DNA of 64,000 nt from contig CAWDVH010000001.1 in the NCBI GenBank assembly GCA_963805705.1, forward strand, positions 2,232,001 through 2,296,000. Direction: 5' to 3'. The position numbers and the translations under genes are program-made. The DNA is from CAWDVH01 sp963805705 (GTDB lineage: Bacteria; Actinomycetota; Actinomycetes; Streptosporangiales; Streptosporangiaceae). This document shows, piece by piece, positions 8,603 through 17,664 of the stretch (within the stretch, counting starts at the first letter, position 1; each line of letters begins with the position of its first letter). The notes beneath the pieces were generated by a model. The model had not been told where the DNA came from, made no database searches, and saw only the letters and a list, made by a program, of their open reading frames with translations.

Positions 8603-9322
8603 TCACCCGGTGTCGAGGACCTGGAATGCCTCGGCGAGGTGCCCTTCGGGCAGGCCGCCCTGGGCGGCGGCACGAGCCAGCCAGCCGCGCAGGAAATCCT
8701 CCAGGCCCTCCCGGTCGCCCACCTGGCTGGCATGGGCGCGCAGCGCCGCGACCTTGCGGGGGAATGTCTGCGTGACGTCCACGTAGTGGTTGGGCGCCGG
8801 GCTGCCGGCAATCCAGACTTCCCGCGCAGTCCAGGCATCAAGTCCCTCATCGGCGAGGAGCTCGGGAAACGCGAACGGGTTGCGCGCATCCGGGTAGACC
8901 GCATCGAGCGCGGCGGAGCCCACGGCACGGTGATCGGGATGGCTGGCGCCGGCCCGCGCGTAATTGCGCTCGGGGGACGGGCAGAGCACCCGGTCGGGCC
9001 GGACCTGCCTGATCATCCTGGCCAGGTCCTTGCGCAGCCCGATACTGGCCTCGACCCGGCCATCGGGGTAGCCGAGGAACCGGACGTCGTCCACGCCGAC
9101 CTGCTTGGCGGCCGCCGTCTGCTCGGCGCGCCGCAGTATCGCCATGTCGGGGCGGGAGATGGACGGGTCGCTCCCGCCCGCATCGCCGTCGGTGACCACG
9201 CAGTAGGTCACCTCGATGCCTGCCTCGGTCCAGCGGGCGATGGTGCCGGCGGAACCGAAGTCCACGTCGTCGGGGTGGGCGGTGATGGTCAGGATGCGGC
9301 TGATCTCAGTGTCGTCAAGCAC
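8603..9322 (-). CDS. PIG-L family zinc deacetylase (MshB/BshB-like)
   Basis: Zn-dependent N-deacetylase of the LmbE/PIG-L family, acting on N-acetylglucosamine-containing or mycothiol-pathway-like substrates. Zn-binding AHPDDVDFG lies at residues 15-23 with the catalytic Asp, and the third Zn ligand is in ASHPDHRAVG. GTG 9322 is chosen over ATG 9376 because TAACAT (-10) lies exactly 7 nt upstream, the leaderless spacing seen repeatedly here, and the protein then starts just before the conserved strand, giving 239 aa. The extra 18 residues of the longer version look non-homologous. Mycothiol deacetylase (mshB) or a mycothiol S-conjugate amidase is possible; neither can be fixed from sequence alone. 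Confidence 0.85.
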   Translation of the reverse strand: MLDDTEISRILTITAHPDDVDFGSAGTIARWTEAGIEVTYCVVTDGDAGGSDPSISRPDMAILRRAEQTAAAKQVGVDDVRFLGYPDGRVEASIGLRKDLARMIRQVRPDRVLCPSPERNYARAGASHPDHRAVGSAALDAVYPDARNPFAFPELLADEGLDAWTAREVWIAGSPAPNHYVDVTQTFPRKVAALRAHASQVGDREGLEDFLRGWLARAAAQGGLPEGHLAEAFQVLDTG

Positions 9323-9329
9323 CCTGCCG

Positions 9330-9335
9330 ATGTTA
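9330..9335 (-). promoter_or_regulatory. Leaderless -10 (TAACAT) of the PIG-L gene
   Basis: Minus-strand TAACAT at 9335-9330, then 7 nt, then GTG 9322. This places the transcript start at or next to the start codon and is the reason for the chosen start. Confidence 0.55.
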
Positions 9336-9465
9336 CTGGTTGACAGCCCCCCGCCTGCAGCGGCAATGATCTGCATGACGCCGCCGCGATGCGGACCACC
9401 GTACGCACTATGGCCCGGCGTTCAGCAGCCCGCCGGGCTGGCCGAGAAAAGCGAGGATGCGGCAT

Positions 9466-10926
9466 ATGGGACTCCTGGATTCTGGTGCATGGCACGGCAA
9501 GATCTACTCAGACGGCTGGATGACGGGATCCGGGGGCGAGTACCCGGTGACCGAGCCCGCCACCGGCGAGGAGATCGGCCGCATTGGTCGTGCGACCGCT
9601 ACGGATGTGCGGAAGGCCGCGCAGCGCGCCCGTCAGGCGCAGCGTGCCTGGGCCGCGGCTCCGTACGGGGAGCGGGCGGCGGTACTGCGGCGGGCCGGTG
9701 ATCTGTGGAATGAGCACGCCGACGAGATCAAGATGTGGCTGTCCAGGGAGAGCGGCGCCATCGGGCCGATGGGTGATCTCCAGGTGCATGTCTCCGCCGA
9801 CGAGTGCTACGAGGCGGCGGCGCTGGCTTCCATGCCCTATGGCGAGCTGCTGCGCACTCCGCAGCCCAGGCTCAGCCTGGCCCGCCGCGTGCCCGCCGGG
9901 GTGGTCGGTGTCATCGCGCCCTTCAACGTCCCGACGATCCTGTCCATCCGGTCGGTGGCACCCGCGCTGGCGCTCGGGAACGCGGTCGTGCTCAAGCCCG
10001 ATCCTCGTACCTCGGTCAGCGGCGGCGCGCTGCTAGCGGAGATCTTCGCCGCCGCCGGCCTGCCGGACGGCCTCCTGCATGTCATGCCGGGCGGCGCGGA
10101 GACCGGCGAGGCCGTGGTCACCGACCCCGACATCCGGGTGATCGCCTTCACCGGCTCGACGAAGGCGGGCCGGGCCGTCGCCCGGCTGGCCGCCGATCAT
10201 CTCAAGCGGGTCCACCTCGAGCTGGGCGGCAACTCGGCGCTGATCGTGCTGTCGGATGTTGACGTCGACCGCGCCACCTCCGTGGGCGCCTTCGGCTCCT
10301 TCATCCATCAGGGTCAGATCTGCATGTCGGCCAGCCGTCACCTGGTGCACAGCTCGATTGCCAAGGACTACGCCGCCGCGCTCGCGGCCCGCGCCGACCA
10401 CCTGCCCGTCGGTGACCCCTACAAGGAGCAGGTGGCCCTCGGCCCGCTGATCGACGAGCGGCAGCGCGACAACGTGCACCGGATCGTGACCGCCAGCGTC
10501 GACGCGGGCGCGGTGCTGCTGGCCGGCGGCACCTACGAGGGGCTCTTCTACCGCCCGACCGTGCTGGCCGAGGTGCCGACCGACGCTCCCGCCTACGCCG
10601 AGGAGATCTTCGGCCCGGTCGCGCCCGTCGTGCCCTTCGACTCGATCGACGAGGCCGTCGAGCTGGCCTCAGGCACCGAGTACGGCCTGTCCCTGGGCAT
10701 TCTCACCAGGGACGTGTACAAGGGCCTCGAGATCGCCGAGCGGATCCCGTCCGGCCTGGTCCACATCAACGACCAGACGGTCAACGACGAGGCGACAATC
10801 CCGTTCGGCGGGGTCGGCGCGTCGGGTAACGGCGGCCGGCTCGGCGGCCCGGCCGCCAACCTGGAGGCATTCACCGAGACCCAGTGGGTCACCATCCGCG
10901 GCGACCTCCCGGCTTACCCGTTCTGA
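9466..10926 (+). CDS. Aldehyde dehydrogenase family protein (benzaldehyde dehydrogenase-like)
   Basis: NAD(P)-dependent oxidation of an aldehyde to its acid; cytosolic. 486 aa. NAD-binding features: the conserved Asn in VIAPFNVP, ITGST-like AFTGSTKAGR, and catalytic Glu in LELGGNSALIV. The nucleophilic Cys is in HQGQICMSASR, and the C-terminal EEIFGPVAPV and INDQTVNDEATIPFGG follow. The last segment and GQICMS resemble aromatic-aldehyde (XylC/benzaldehyde) dehydrogenases rather than the betaine-aldehyde group. ATG 9466 has GAGG about 9 nt upstream, while ATG 9457 directly abuts that GAGG. It is convergent with a second, frameshifted aldehyde dehydrogenase; the exact substrate is unknown. Confidence 0.88.
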   Translation: MGLLDSGAWHGKIYSDGWMTGSGGEYPVTEPATGEEIGRIGRATATDVRKAAQRARQAQRAWAAAPYGERAAVLRRAGDLWNEHADEIKMWLSRESGAIGPMGDLQVHVSADECYEAAALASMPYGELLRTPQPRLSLARRVPAGVVGVIAPFNVPTILSIRSVAPALALGNAVVLKPDPRTSVSGGALLAEIFAAAGLPDGLLHVMPGGAETGEAVVTDPDIRVIAFTGSTKAGRAVARLAADHLKRVHLELGGNSALIVLSDVDVDRATSVGAFGSFIHQGQICMSASRHLVHSSIAKDYAAALAARADHLPVGDPYKEQVALGPLIDERQRDNVHRIVTASVDAGAVLLAGGTYEGLFYRPTVLAEVPTDAPAYAEEIFGPVAPVVPFDSIDEAVELASGTEYGLSLGILTRDVYKGLEIAERIPSGLVHINDQTVNDEATIPFGGVGASGNGGRLGGPAANLEAFTETQWVTIRGDLPAYPF

Positions 10927-10970
10927 GCTAGCGCGGGGCAGCCGGCCGGGGAAAGGCGGGTCCTGGACGC

Positions 10971-12397
10971 TCAGTCCAGGGACGACATCACGTGCTTGAC
11001 CCGGGTGTAGTCCTCGAACCCGTACATCGACAGGTCCTTGCCGTAGCCGGAGCTCTTGAACCCGCCGTGCGGCATCTCGGCGACCAGCGGGATATGGGTG
11101 TTGATCCAGACGCAGCCGAAGTCCAGCCGCCTGGACATCCGCATGGCCCGGCCGTGATCGGCCGTCCAGACCGACGAGGCGAGCCCGTATTCGGTGCCGT
11201 TGGCCCACGTCAGGGCCTCGTCCTCGTCGCTGAACCGCTGCACCGTGATAACCGGCCCGAACACCTCGCCCTGCACGATCTCGTCGTCCTGCCGCAGGCC
11301 GTCCACCACGCTGGCCTCGAAGAAGTAGCCTCGATCGCCGGTCGGCCGCCGCCGGCCAGCACCCGCGCGTGGTCAGGGAGGCGCTGGACGAACCCGGACA
11401 CCCGCTCCAGCTGGGCGGCGTTGTTGAGCGGGCCGAAGTCGGCGTCGAGGTTATCGGGCCCGCCGACCGTCTGTCCCTTCGCCTGCTCGACCAGCGCCTC
11501 CACGAACGAGTCATGCACGCCGGGCCCGGCGAGCACCCGGGTGGCGGCCGTGCAGTCCTGCCCGGCGTTGAAGTAGCCGGCGATCGCGATCGCCTCCGCC
11601 GCCTTCGCCGGGTCGGCGTCGTCGAACACGATGACCGGGGCCTTGCCGCCCAGCTCGAGGTGGACCCGCTTGAGGCCGGCCGCGGCGGCGGTGGCCACCT
11701 CCTTGCCCGCCCGGACGCTGCCGGTGATGGAGACCATCTGGGGCACCGGGTGGGACACCAGCGCGCGGCCGGTATCCCGGTCGCCGCAGATCACGTTGAA
11801 CACGCCGGGGGGCAGGAACTCGCCCAGGATCTCGGCCATCAGCAGCGTGCTGGCCGGCGTGGTGTCCGACGGCTTGAGCACCATCGTGTTGCCCGCGGCG
11901 ATGGCCGGCGCCCATTTCCAGGTAGCCATCATCATCGGGTAGTTCCACGGAGTCACCGCGGCGCAGACGCCGACGGGCTCGCGCCGGATGAACGAGGTGA
12001 ACCCGGACATGTACTCGCCGGCCGAGCGGCCCTCCAGCATCCGGGCAGCGCCGGCGAAGAACCGGATCTGGTCCGCCATCGGCGGGATTTCCTCGGACAG
12101 CGTCAGCGCGATCGGCTTGCCGGTGTTCTGCGACTCGGCGGCGACGAGCTCGTCGGCGTGAGCCTCGATTGCATCGGCGATCCGCAGCAGCGCGAGGCTG
12201 CGCTCACCGGGCGTCGCATCCCGCCAGCCGTCGAACGCGTCGGCGGCTGAGGCGAAAGCCGCGTCCACCTCGGCATCGCGGGAAATCGGCGCCGTGGCGA
12301 AAACCTCGCCGGTGCTCGGGTTGATCAGCTCGGCGCGCTGGTCGAAGGCAGTGTCCGTCCACTGCCCGCCGATGTAGTTACGCAGCTCATCCACCAC
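10971..12397 (-). pseudogene. Gamma-aminobutyraldehyde dehydrogenase-like ALDH, single-base frameshift
   Basis: The 5' part (12397 to about 11340) runs from YIGGQWTDT through APWNYP-like TPWNYPMMM, ITGSVRAGKE, LELGGKAPVIVF and catalytic Cys in NAGQDCTAATR. It then continues in another frame from about 11337 to 10971 with EVFGPVITVQRF, CVWINTHIPLVAEMPHGG and SGYGKDLS. Restoring one G in the minus-strand run near 11337-11342 rejoins the frames and gives about 475 aa, the normal length. Sequence character matches the gamma-aminobutyraldehyde/betaine-aldehyde group (putrescine or polyamine breakdown). Start: tandem GTGs at 12397, GGAGG 4-7 nt upstream. Every catalytic motif survives, so this is either a very recent lesion or a sequencing error. 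Confidence 0.85.
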
Positions 12398-12462
12398 GAG
12401 ACCTCCGTTTCGTAATTATCGTGATTTCGGCACTGTGCCGAGAGTCCGGGTACCGGGCATGG

Positions 12463-13674
12463 CTACCGGCCCGCGAGCGTGCGTTCCTCGCACGCCCACG
12501 GGGAGCCGTAGTCGGTGAGCAGGTCGAGGAAGGGCGCAGCGGGCAGCGCCTCGGGTCCGAGCACGCCGATGCCCGACCAGGCCCCGGAGTCGATCAGCTC
12601 GAGCGCGACCACCGGGTGGACCGCGGTCTGCCAGACCACGGCCTGGGATCCGTACTCGGCCATCGACCAGGCATTGTCTACCACCTGGTACAGGTAGACC
12701 TCGCGCGGAGCGCCGTCCGTGCCGGTGCCCCTGACCCAGGTGCCCGCGCAGGTCAGGCCGCTCATCCGGTCGCCGAGCGTGGCGGGATCCGGCAGGCAGG
12801 CGGCGACCACGTCGCGCGGTGACACGCTGACGCCGTCGGCCCACACCGGCGTGGTCGAGTCCAGCCCGAGCTTGTGCAGGGTCTGCAGCATGCTGATGAA
12901 CTCGGTACCGAGGCCGTACTTGAAGGTGACCCGCCTGGCCTGCACCCAGCGGGGCATCAGGATCACTTCCTCGTGCTCCACGTTCACGCACTCCACCGGG
13001 CCGATCCCGGCCGGGAAGTCGAAGACCTCCGGCTCGCTGAACGGCGCCGTGGTGAACCAGCCGCGCCCCGTCTCCCACACCACCGGCGGGTTGAGGCACT
13101 CCTCGATCGTGGTCCAGATGGAGAAGGTAGGGGCGAAGTCGTAGCCGGCCACCAGAAGGCTGGAGCCGTCGCGCACGCCGAGCTCGTCGATCTCGCTGAA
13201 CAGCGTGTCGGCCGCGTGCCGGGCGAAGATGTCCGACAGGCCCGGCTCGACCCCCATGCCGACCAGCGCCAGCTTCCCGCGCTCCTCCCACTGCCCGGCC
13301 ATCGCGAATTGCTCGTCGCCGAGCTTGACGCCGGTCTGGCTGTAGGGCGCATCCGGGTGCGGCTGCGACAGCGACATGGCCATATCCAGGTAATGAGTGC
13401 CGGCCCGCAGGGCCGCGCGGTAGAGCGGCATCACGAACCTGGGGTCGGTGGCGTTCATCAGCACATCGCAGGAGTGCTCGGCCAGCAAGGCGGCCGTGGC
13501 CCGCTCGTCCCGCGCGTCCAGCTGAACGGCGCGGAAGGTATCCCTGGCCGCCGCGGCCCGCTCCGCCCGCCCCAGGTCGTAGTCGGCGATGATCAGCTCG
13601 GCGAACGGGCGCCGGGCAGCGATCCGGGCGAAGGCCGTGCCGACTCCGCCGGCTCCGACCAGAAGGATGCGCAT
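12463..13674 (-). CDS. Saccharopine dehydrogenase-like NAD(P)-binding protein
   Basis: N-terminal Rossmann domain, MRILLVGAGGVGTAFARIA, followed by DYDLGRAE, then NATDPRFVMPLYRAAL, GTHYLDMA, GMGVEPGLSDIFA and a C-terminal saccharopine-dehydrogenase-type catalytic domain. About 403 aa. Members include lysine 6-dehydrogenase, carboxynorspermidine synthase-like and saccharopine reductases; the exact reaction is not readable. ATG 13674 is chosen because minus-strand TAAGAT (13687-13682) lies exactly 7 nt upstream and the protein then begins at the Rossmann strand; the longer GTG 13710 form lacks a ribosome-binding site. Downstream is the GABA-aldehyde dehydrogenase-like gene and upstream, divergent, an amino-acid permease: together suggestive of lysine/amine uptake and breakdown. 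Confidence 0.82.
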   Translation of the reverse strand: MRILLVGAGGVGTAFARIAARRPFAELIIADYDLGRAERAAAARDTFRAVQLDARDERATAALLAEHSCDVLMNATDPRFVMPLYRAALRAGTHYLDMAMSLSQPHPDAPYSQTGVKLGDEQFAMAGQWEERGKLALVGMGVEPGLSDIFARHAADTLFSEIDELGVRDGSSLLVAGYDFAPTFSIWTTIEECLNPPVVWETGRGWFTTAPFSEPEVFDFPAGIGPVECVNVEHEEVILMPRWVQARRVTFKYGLGTEFISMLQTLHKLGLDSTTPVWADGVSVSPRDVVAACLPDPATLGDRMSGLTCAGTWVRGTGTDGAPREVYLYQVVDNAWSMAEYGSQAVVWQTAVHPVVALELIDSGAWSGIGVLGPEALPAAPFLDLLTDYGSPWACEERTLAGR

Positions 13675-13681
13675 GTTGCTG

Positions 13682-13687
13682 ATCTTA
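13682..13687 (-). promoter_or_regulatory. Leaderless -10 (TAAGAT) of the saccharopine dehydrogenase-like gene
   Basis: Minus-strand TAAGAT followed by 7 nt and ATG 13674, giving a transcript that starts at the start codon. Confidence 0.55.
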
Positions 13688-13710
13688 GACCTGACGGGCG
13701 GTTCAGACAC

Positions 13711-13822
13711 GGGACCAGTTGCGATATCTAGCTGTTACAACGGAAATCGTTGCAGGTAGGGGGTGGTGCATGCTAGAACCGTTGCACTTGGGTACTAAAG
13801 CCCAGTAGGGGTGAGGCGGAAT
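13711..13822 (+). promoter_or_regulatory. Divergent control region of the permease with a candidate operator
   Basis: The region between the divergent dehydrogenase and permease genes holds a palindrome CAACG-gaaat-CGTTG (13738-13752), a possible -35 TTGCAG (13750-13755) and a possible -10 TAGAAC (13774-13779) spaced 18 bp apart. The hexamer GTTGCR occurs three times. The palindrome overlaps the proposed -35, as expected of a repressor site. No regulator gene is adjacent. Confidence 0.35.
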
Positions 13823-15382
13823 ATGGCTACCACGGCGCCACAGCTGCAACCGACGGAGGAGTACAAGGACAAGGGGCTCAAGGCGGGCGCCCTCGGGCTG
13901 GTCTCGAGCATCGTGATGGGAGTCGCCTCGACGGCTCCGGCGTACAGCCTGGCGGCCACCCTCGGTGCCGTGGTGGTCATCGTGGGCTTCCATGCCCCCG
14001 CGGCCGCGCTGCTCGCCTTCGTCCCGATCTTCCTGACCTCCATCGGCTACAGCGAGATGAACAAGGCGGACCCTGACTGCGGGACCACCTTTACCTGGGG
14101 CACCCGCGCCTTCGGCCCGAAGACCGGCTGGGCGGGCGGCTGGGGCATCGTCGCCGCGGACATCCTGGTCATGGCCAGCCTGGCGCAGGTAGCCGGCCAG
14201 TACGTGTTCCTGCTGTTCGGGGCCAAGGGCATCGGCCAGGATCCGACCAGCCCGTGGGTGCTGCTGGTCGGGATCGTGTGGATCATCCTGATGACGTGGA
14301 TCTGCTACCGGGGCATCGAGCTGTCCGCGCTGCTGCAGAAGTTCCTGCTGGCCATCGAGCTGGCCATGCTGGCCCTCCTGTCGGTGGTCGCGCTGATCAA
14401 GGTCTACACCGGAAACGGCTCGCCCTTGTCGGTCCACGTGCACTGGAGCTGGTTCAGCCCGGTCGGCGTGCCGTTCTCGGCGTTCATCGCCGCGATGGTC
14501 CTCATGCTCTTCATTTACTGGGGCTGGGACACCGCAGTCTCGATCAACGAGGAGACCGCCAACCCGACCAAGACGCCGGGCCAGGCGGCGATCATCTCCA
14601 CCGTGCTGCTGCTCGTCACCTACGCGCTGGTGATCACCTCGGTGCTGGCGTTCGCCGGCATCGGCATCAAGGGCATCGGCCTGGGCAACCCGAGCAACCT
14701 CGGTGACGTGCTCTCCATCCTGGGCACGGCGATCTTCGGCGGGGGGGCCCTGGGCACGTTCCTGTCCCGCCTGCTGATCCTGATGGTGCTCAGCTCGGCC
14801 GCTGCCTCCACCCAGACGACGATCCTGCCGACCGCACGGACCACCCTGTCGATGGCCGCCTACAAGGCGCTGCCGGACGCGTTCGCCAAGATTCACCCGA
14901 AGAACCGGACGCCGACCGTCTCCACCATCGTGATGGGCGCGGTATCGATCGCCCTGTACGTGCCGATGAACTACCTGTCGGGCGGTAACGTGATCGCCGA
15001 CGCGGTGACGGCGATCGGGCTCTACATCGCCTTCTACTACGGGCTGACCGCTCTGGAATGCGTCTGGTACTACAAGGCCACGCTGACCAGCAGTGCCCGC
15101 AACCTGTGGATGCGAGGCATCCTGCCGGGGCTGGGCTGGCTGATCATGTGGAGCGCCGGCGGCTTCAGCCTGTGGCAGGACTATGACGTCAAGACCGAGT
15201 ACAGCTTCACCACGCTGACCATACCGGGCCTGCAGTGGCAGGTCGGCGGTGCCTTCGTGATCGCCCTGCTGGCCGCGCTGGCCGGGGTGGCCGCCTTCAT
15301 CTACATGCGGATCACGGCTCCGGCTTTCTTCCGCAAGGAGACCCTGACCAGGGGCACGCCGACCCTCGTGCCGGACGAGTAA
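13823..15382 (+). CDS. APC-superfamily amino acid permease
   Basis: 519-aa polytopic membrane protein with about 12 hydrophobic helices after a short hydrophilic N-terminus. It opens with the APC signature region ALGLVSSIVMGVASTAPAYS and has GYSEMNKADPDCGTTFTWG (the substrate-binding helix region of APC transporters) and WGWDTAVSINEET. It predicts proton-coupled uptake of amino acids or amines across the plasma membrane. ATG 13823 has GAGG 6 nt upstream; a GTG 12 nt earlier overlaps that site. It lies divergent to the saccharopine dehydrogenase-like gene and near two aldehyde dehydrogenases, so it may import the substrate they degrade. Exact substrate unknown. Confidence 0.88.
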   Translation: MATTAPQLQPTEEYKDKGLKAGALGLVSSIVMGVASTAPAYSLAATLGAVVVIVGFHAPAAALLAFVPIFLTSIGYSEMNKADPDCGTTFTWGTRAFGPKTGWAGGWGIVAADILVMASLAQVAGQYVFLLFGAKGIGQDPTSPWVLLVGIVWIILMTWICYRGIELSALLQKFLLAIELAMLALLSVVALIKVYTGNGSPLSVHVHWSWFSPVGVPFSAFIAAMVLMLFIYWGWDTAVSINEETANPTKTPGQAAIISTVLLLVTYALVITSVLAFAGIGIKGIGLGNPSNLGDVLSILGTAIFGGGALGTFLSRLLILMVLSSAAASTQTTILPTARTTLSMAAYKALPDAFAKIHPKNRTPTVSTIVMGAVSIALYVPMNYLSGGNVIADAVTAIGLYIAFYYGLTALECVWYYKATLTSSARNLWMRGILPGLGWLIMWSAGGFSLWQDYDVKTEYSFTTLTIPGLQWQVGGAFVIALLAALAGVAAFIYMRITAPAFFRKETLTRGTPTLVPDE

Positions 15383-15402
15383 CGCCGGAGCGCCCGTTAG
15401 AT

Positions 15403-15436
15403 GCCCCAGCGTCGGTGCCAGCGCCTACGCTGGGGC
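15403..15436 (+). promoter_or_regulatory. Palindromic site over the pcrA -10 (candidate operator and leaderless promoter)
   Basis: GCCCCAGCGT (15403-15412) and ACGCTGGGGC (15427-15436) form a perfect 10-bp inverted repeat with a 14-bp centre. TACGCT at 15426-15431, the likely -10, lies 7 nt before ATG 15439, so the right arm covers the -10 and start region. It could be an operator, or in RNA a terminator for the permease gene, whose stop is at 15382. It is not the SOS box TCGAAC-N4-GTTCGA known in mycobacteria. Confidence 0.5.
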
Positions 15437-15438
15437 AA

Positions 15439-17664
15439 ATGACCGCGATGGCCGTTGACTCCCTCCTGGACGGGCTGAATCCGCAGCAGCGGGCCGCTGT
15501 GACGCACGAGGGCAGCCCGCTGCTCATCGTCGCGGGAGCCGGCTCGGGCAAGACGCGCGTGCTGACGTACCGGATCGCCTACCTGCTGGCCGAGCGCGGC
15601 GTGCACCCGAGCCAGATCCTGGCCATCACCTTCACCAACAAGGCGGCGGGCGAGATGGCCAGCCGCGCCGCCGAGCTGACCGGCGCGCGGGCCCGCTCGA
15701 TGTGGCTGATGACGTTCCACTCCGCGTGCGTGCGGATCCTGCGCCGGGAGGCCCGCAGGTTCGGCTACCCGTCCTCGTTCTCCATCTACGACCAGGCGGA
15801 CTCGCAGCGGCTGATGGCGCTGGTCTGCCGGGAGCTGGAGCTGGACGCCAAGTACTTCCCGCCGAAGGCGATGATCACCCAGGTCTCCAACCTCAAGAAC
15901 GAGCTCATCGACTACGAGACGATGGCCGCCAGGGCCAGCGGTTACCGCCAGAAGGCGCTGGCCGAGGCGTACGGGGAGTACCAGCGCCGGCTCGTGGCCG
16001 CGGGCGCCATGGACTTCGATGACCTGATCATGGTCACGGTCAACCTGCTGCAGGCCTTCCCCGAGGTCGCCGGCGAGTACCGCAGCCGGTTCCGGCATGT
16101 CCTGGTGGATGAATACCAGGACACCAACCACGCGCAGTACATGCTGGTCAGGGAGCTGGCCGGGCAGGTGCCCGGCGCCGAGCTGCCCGGCGCCCCGGCG
16201 GAGCTGGTCGTCGTCGGTGACGCCGACCAGTCCATCTACGCCTTCCGCGGCGCGACGATCAGGAACATCGAGGAGTTCGAGCGCGATTTTCCCGGCGCCC
16301 GTGTCATCCTGCTCGAGCAGAATTACCGCTCGACGCAGAATATCCTGGCCGCGGCGAACGCCGTCGTCGCCCGCAACACCGGCCGGATGCCCAAGCACCT
16401 GTGGTCGGACGCCGGGGCCGGGCCGCCGATCATCGGGTACGTGGCCGATAGCGAGCATGACGAGGCGGCCTTCGTCGCCGAGGAAGTGGACCGGCTCGCC
16501 GACGAGGGCCTGGCCACCCCCGGCCAGGTGGCGGTGTTCTACCGCACCAACGCGCAGTCCCGTGTCTTCGAGGAAGTCTTCATCCGGGCCGGGATGCCGT
16601 ACAAGGTGGTCGGCGGCATCCGGTTCTACGAGCGGCGCGAGGTCCGTGACCTGCTCGGCTACCTGCGGCTGGTCGCCAATCCCGGTGATGAGGTGTCGCT
16701 GCGGCGGATACTCAACGTGCCCAAGCGGGGGATCGGCGAGCGGGCCGAGGAGTACGTGGCGGCGCTGGCTAACCGGGACAAGATCAGCTTCGCGGAAGCG
16801 CTGGCCCGGCCGCAGGACGTGCCGGGCCTGGCGGCGCGCTCGGCGCGCTCGATCGAGGCCTTCAACAACCTGATCGGCGGCGTGCGGGCGGCCGCGGCGG
16901 CGGGCAGCCCGGTCGGTGACCTGGTCGAGGCGGTGCTGGACCAGACCGGGTACGTCGCCGAGCTGGAGGCCTCCAGCGACCTGCAGGACGCGAGCCGGAT
17001 CGAGAACCTCACCGAGCTGGTCTCGGTGGCCAGGGAGTTCGACTCGCAGCGCCCGGACGGGACGCTGGCTGACTTCCTCGAGCAGGTATCCCTGGTCGCC
17101 GACGCCGATCAGATTCCCGAGGGCCCCGATCACGGCGGCCTGGTCACGCTGATGACCCTGCACACCGCCAAGGGGCTGGAGTTCCCCGTGGTCTTCCTCA
17201 CCGGCCTGGAGGAGAATGTCTTCCCGCACGAGCGGTCCATCGGGGACGACAAGGAGCTGGAGGAAGAGCGCCGGCTGGCCTATGTCGGGATCACCAGGGC
17301 GCGGGAGCGGCTGTACCTGACCAGGGCGATCGCCAGGGCATGGTGGGGGCGCCCGGCCTATCACAAGCAGTCCAGGTTCCTGTCCGAGGTGCCCGCGGAG
17401 CTGATCGACTGGCGCCGGGACGAGGCCGCGGCCACCCCGCCGGCCTCCGAGCGGCTGTCCCGCCGGCCAGGGGTGCAGGCGCTGGGGAACCGGCCGGTGC
17501 CCTCCCTGGCGCCCGGTGACCGGGTCAACCACGACTCCTACGGGCTCGGCCGGGTCCTGTCGGTCGAGGGCCGGGGCGACGACCCGGAAGCCAAGATCGA
17601 CTTTGGCGGGGACTACGGGATCAAGCACCTGGTGCTGCGTTATGCCCCGATAGAGAAGCTCTAG
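15439..17664 (+). CDS. pcrA: ATP-dependent DNA helicase PcrA/UvrD
   Basis: 741-aa superfamily 1A 3'-5' helicase for DNA repair and removal of replication obstacles. Motifs in order: Q motif LNPQQRAAV; Walker A AGAGSGKTR at 32-40; Ia AITFTNKAAGEM; II DEYQDTNHAQY; III GDADQSIYAFRGA; IV LEQNYRST; V LMTLHTAKGLEFPVVFL; VI AYVGITRARERL. The C-terminal extension ends in a Tudor-like segment (GDRVNHDSYGLGRVLSVEG), which in PcrA contacts RNA polymerase. ATG 15439 is supported by the leaderless -10 7 nt upstream; the open frame extends further, inside the permease gene, without coding character. Its last 44 bp overlap the convergent hydrolase gene. Confidence 0.96.
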   Translation: MTAMAVDSLLDGLNPQQRAAVTHEGSPLLIVAGAGSGKTRVLTYRIAYLLAERGVHPSQILAITFTNKAAGEMASRAAELTGARARSMWLMTFHSACVRILRREARRFGYPSSFSIYDQADSQRLMALVCRELELDAKYFPPKAMITQVSNLKNELIDYETMAARASGYRQKALAEAYGEYQRRLVAAGAMDFDDLIMVTVNLLQAFPEVAGEYRSRFRHVLVDEYQDTNHAQYMLVRELAGQVPGAELPGAPAELVVVGDADQSIYAFRGATIRNIEEFERDFPGARVILLEQNYRSTQNILAAANAVVARNTGRMPKHLWSDAGAGPPIIGYVADSEHDEAAFVAEEVDRLADEGLATPGQVAVFYRTNAQSRVFEEVFIRAGMPYKVVGGIRFYERREVRDLLGYLRLVANPGDEVSLRRILNVPKRGIGERAEEYVAALANRDKISFAEALARPQDVPGLAARSARSIEAFNNLIGGVRAAAAAGSPVGDLVEAVLDQTGYVAELEASSDLQDASRIENLTELVSVAREFDSQRPDGTLADFLEQVSLVADADQIPEGPDHGGLVTLMTLHTAKGLEFPVVFLTGLEENVFPHERSIGDDKELEEERRLAYVGITRARERLYLTRAIARAWWGRPAYHKQSRFLSEVPAELIDWRRDEAAATPPASERLSRRPGVQALGNRPVPSLAPGDRVNHDSYGLGRVLSVEGRGDDPEAKIDFGGDYGIKHLVLRYAPIEKL

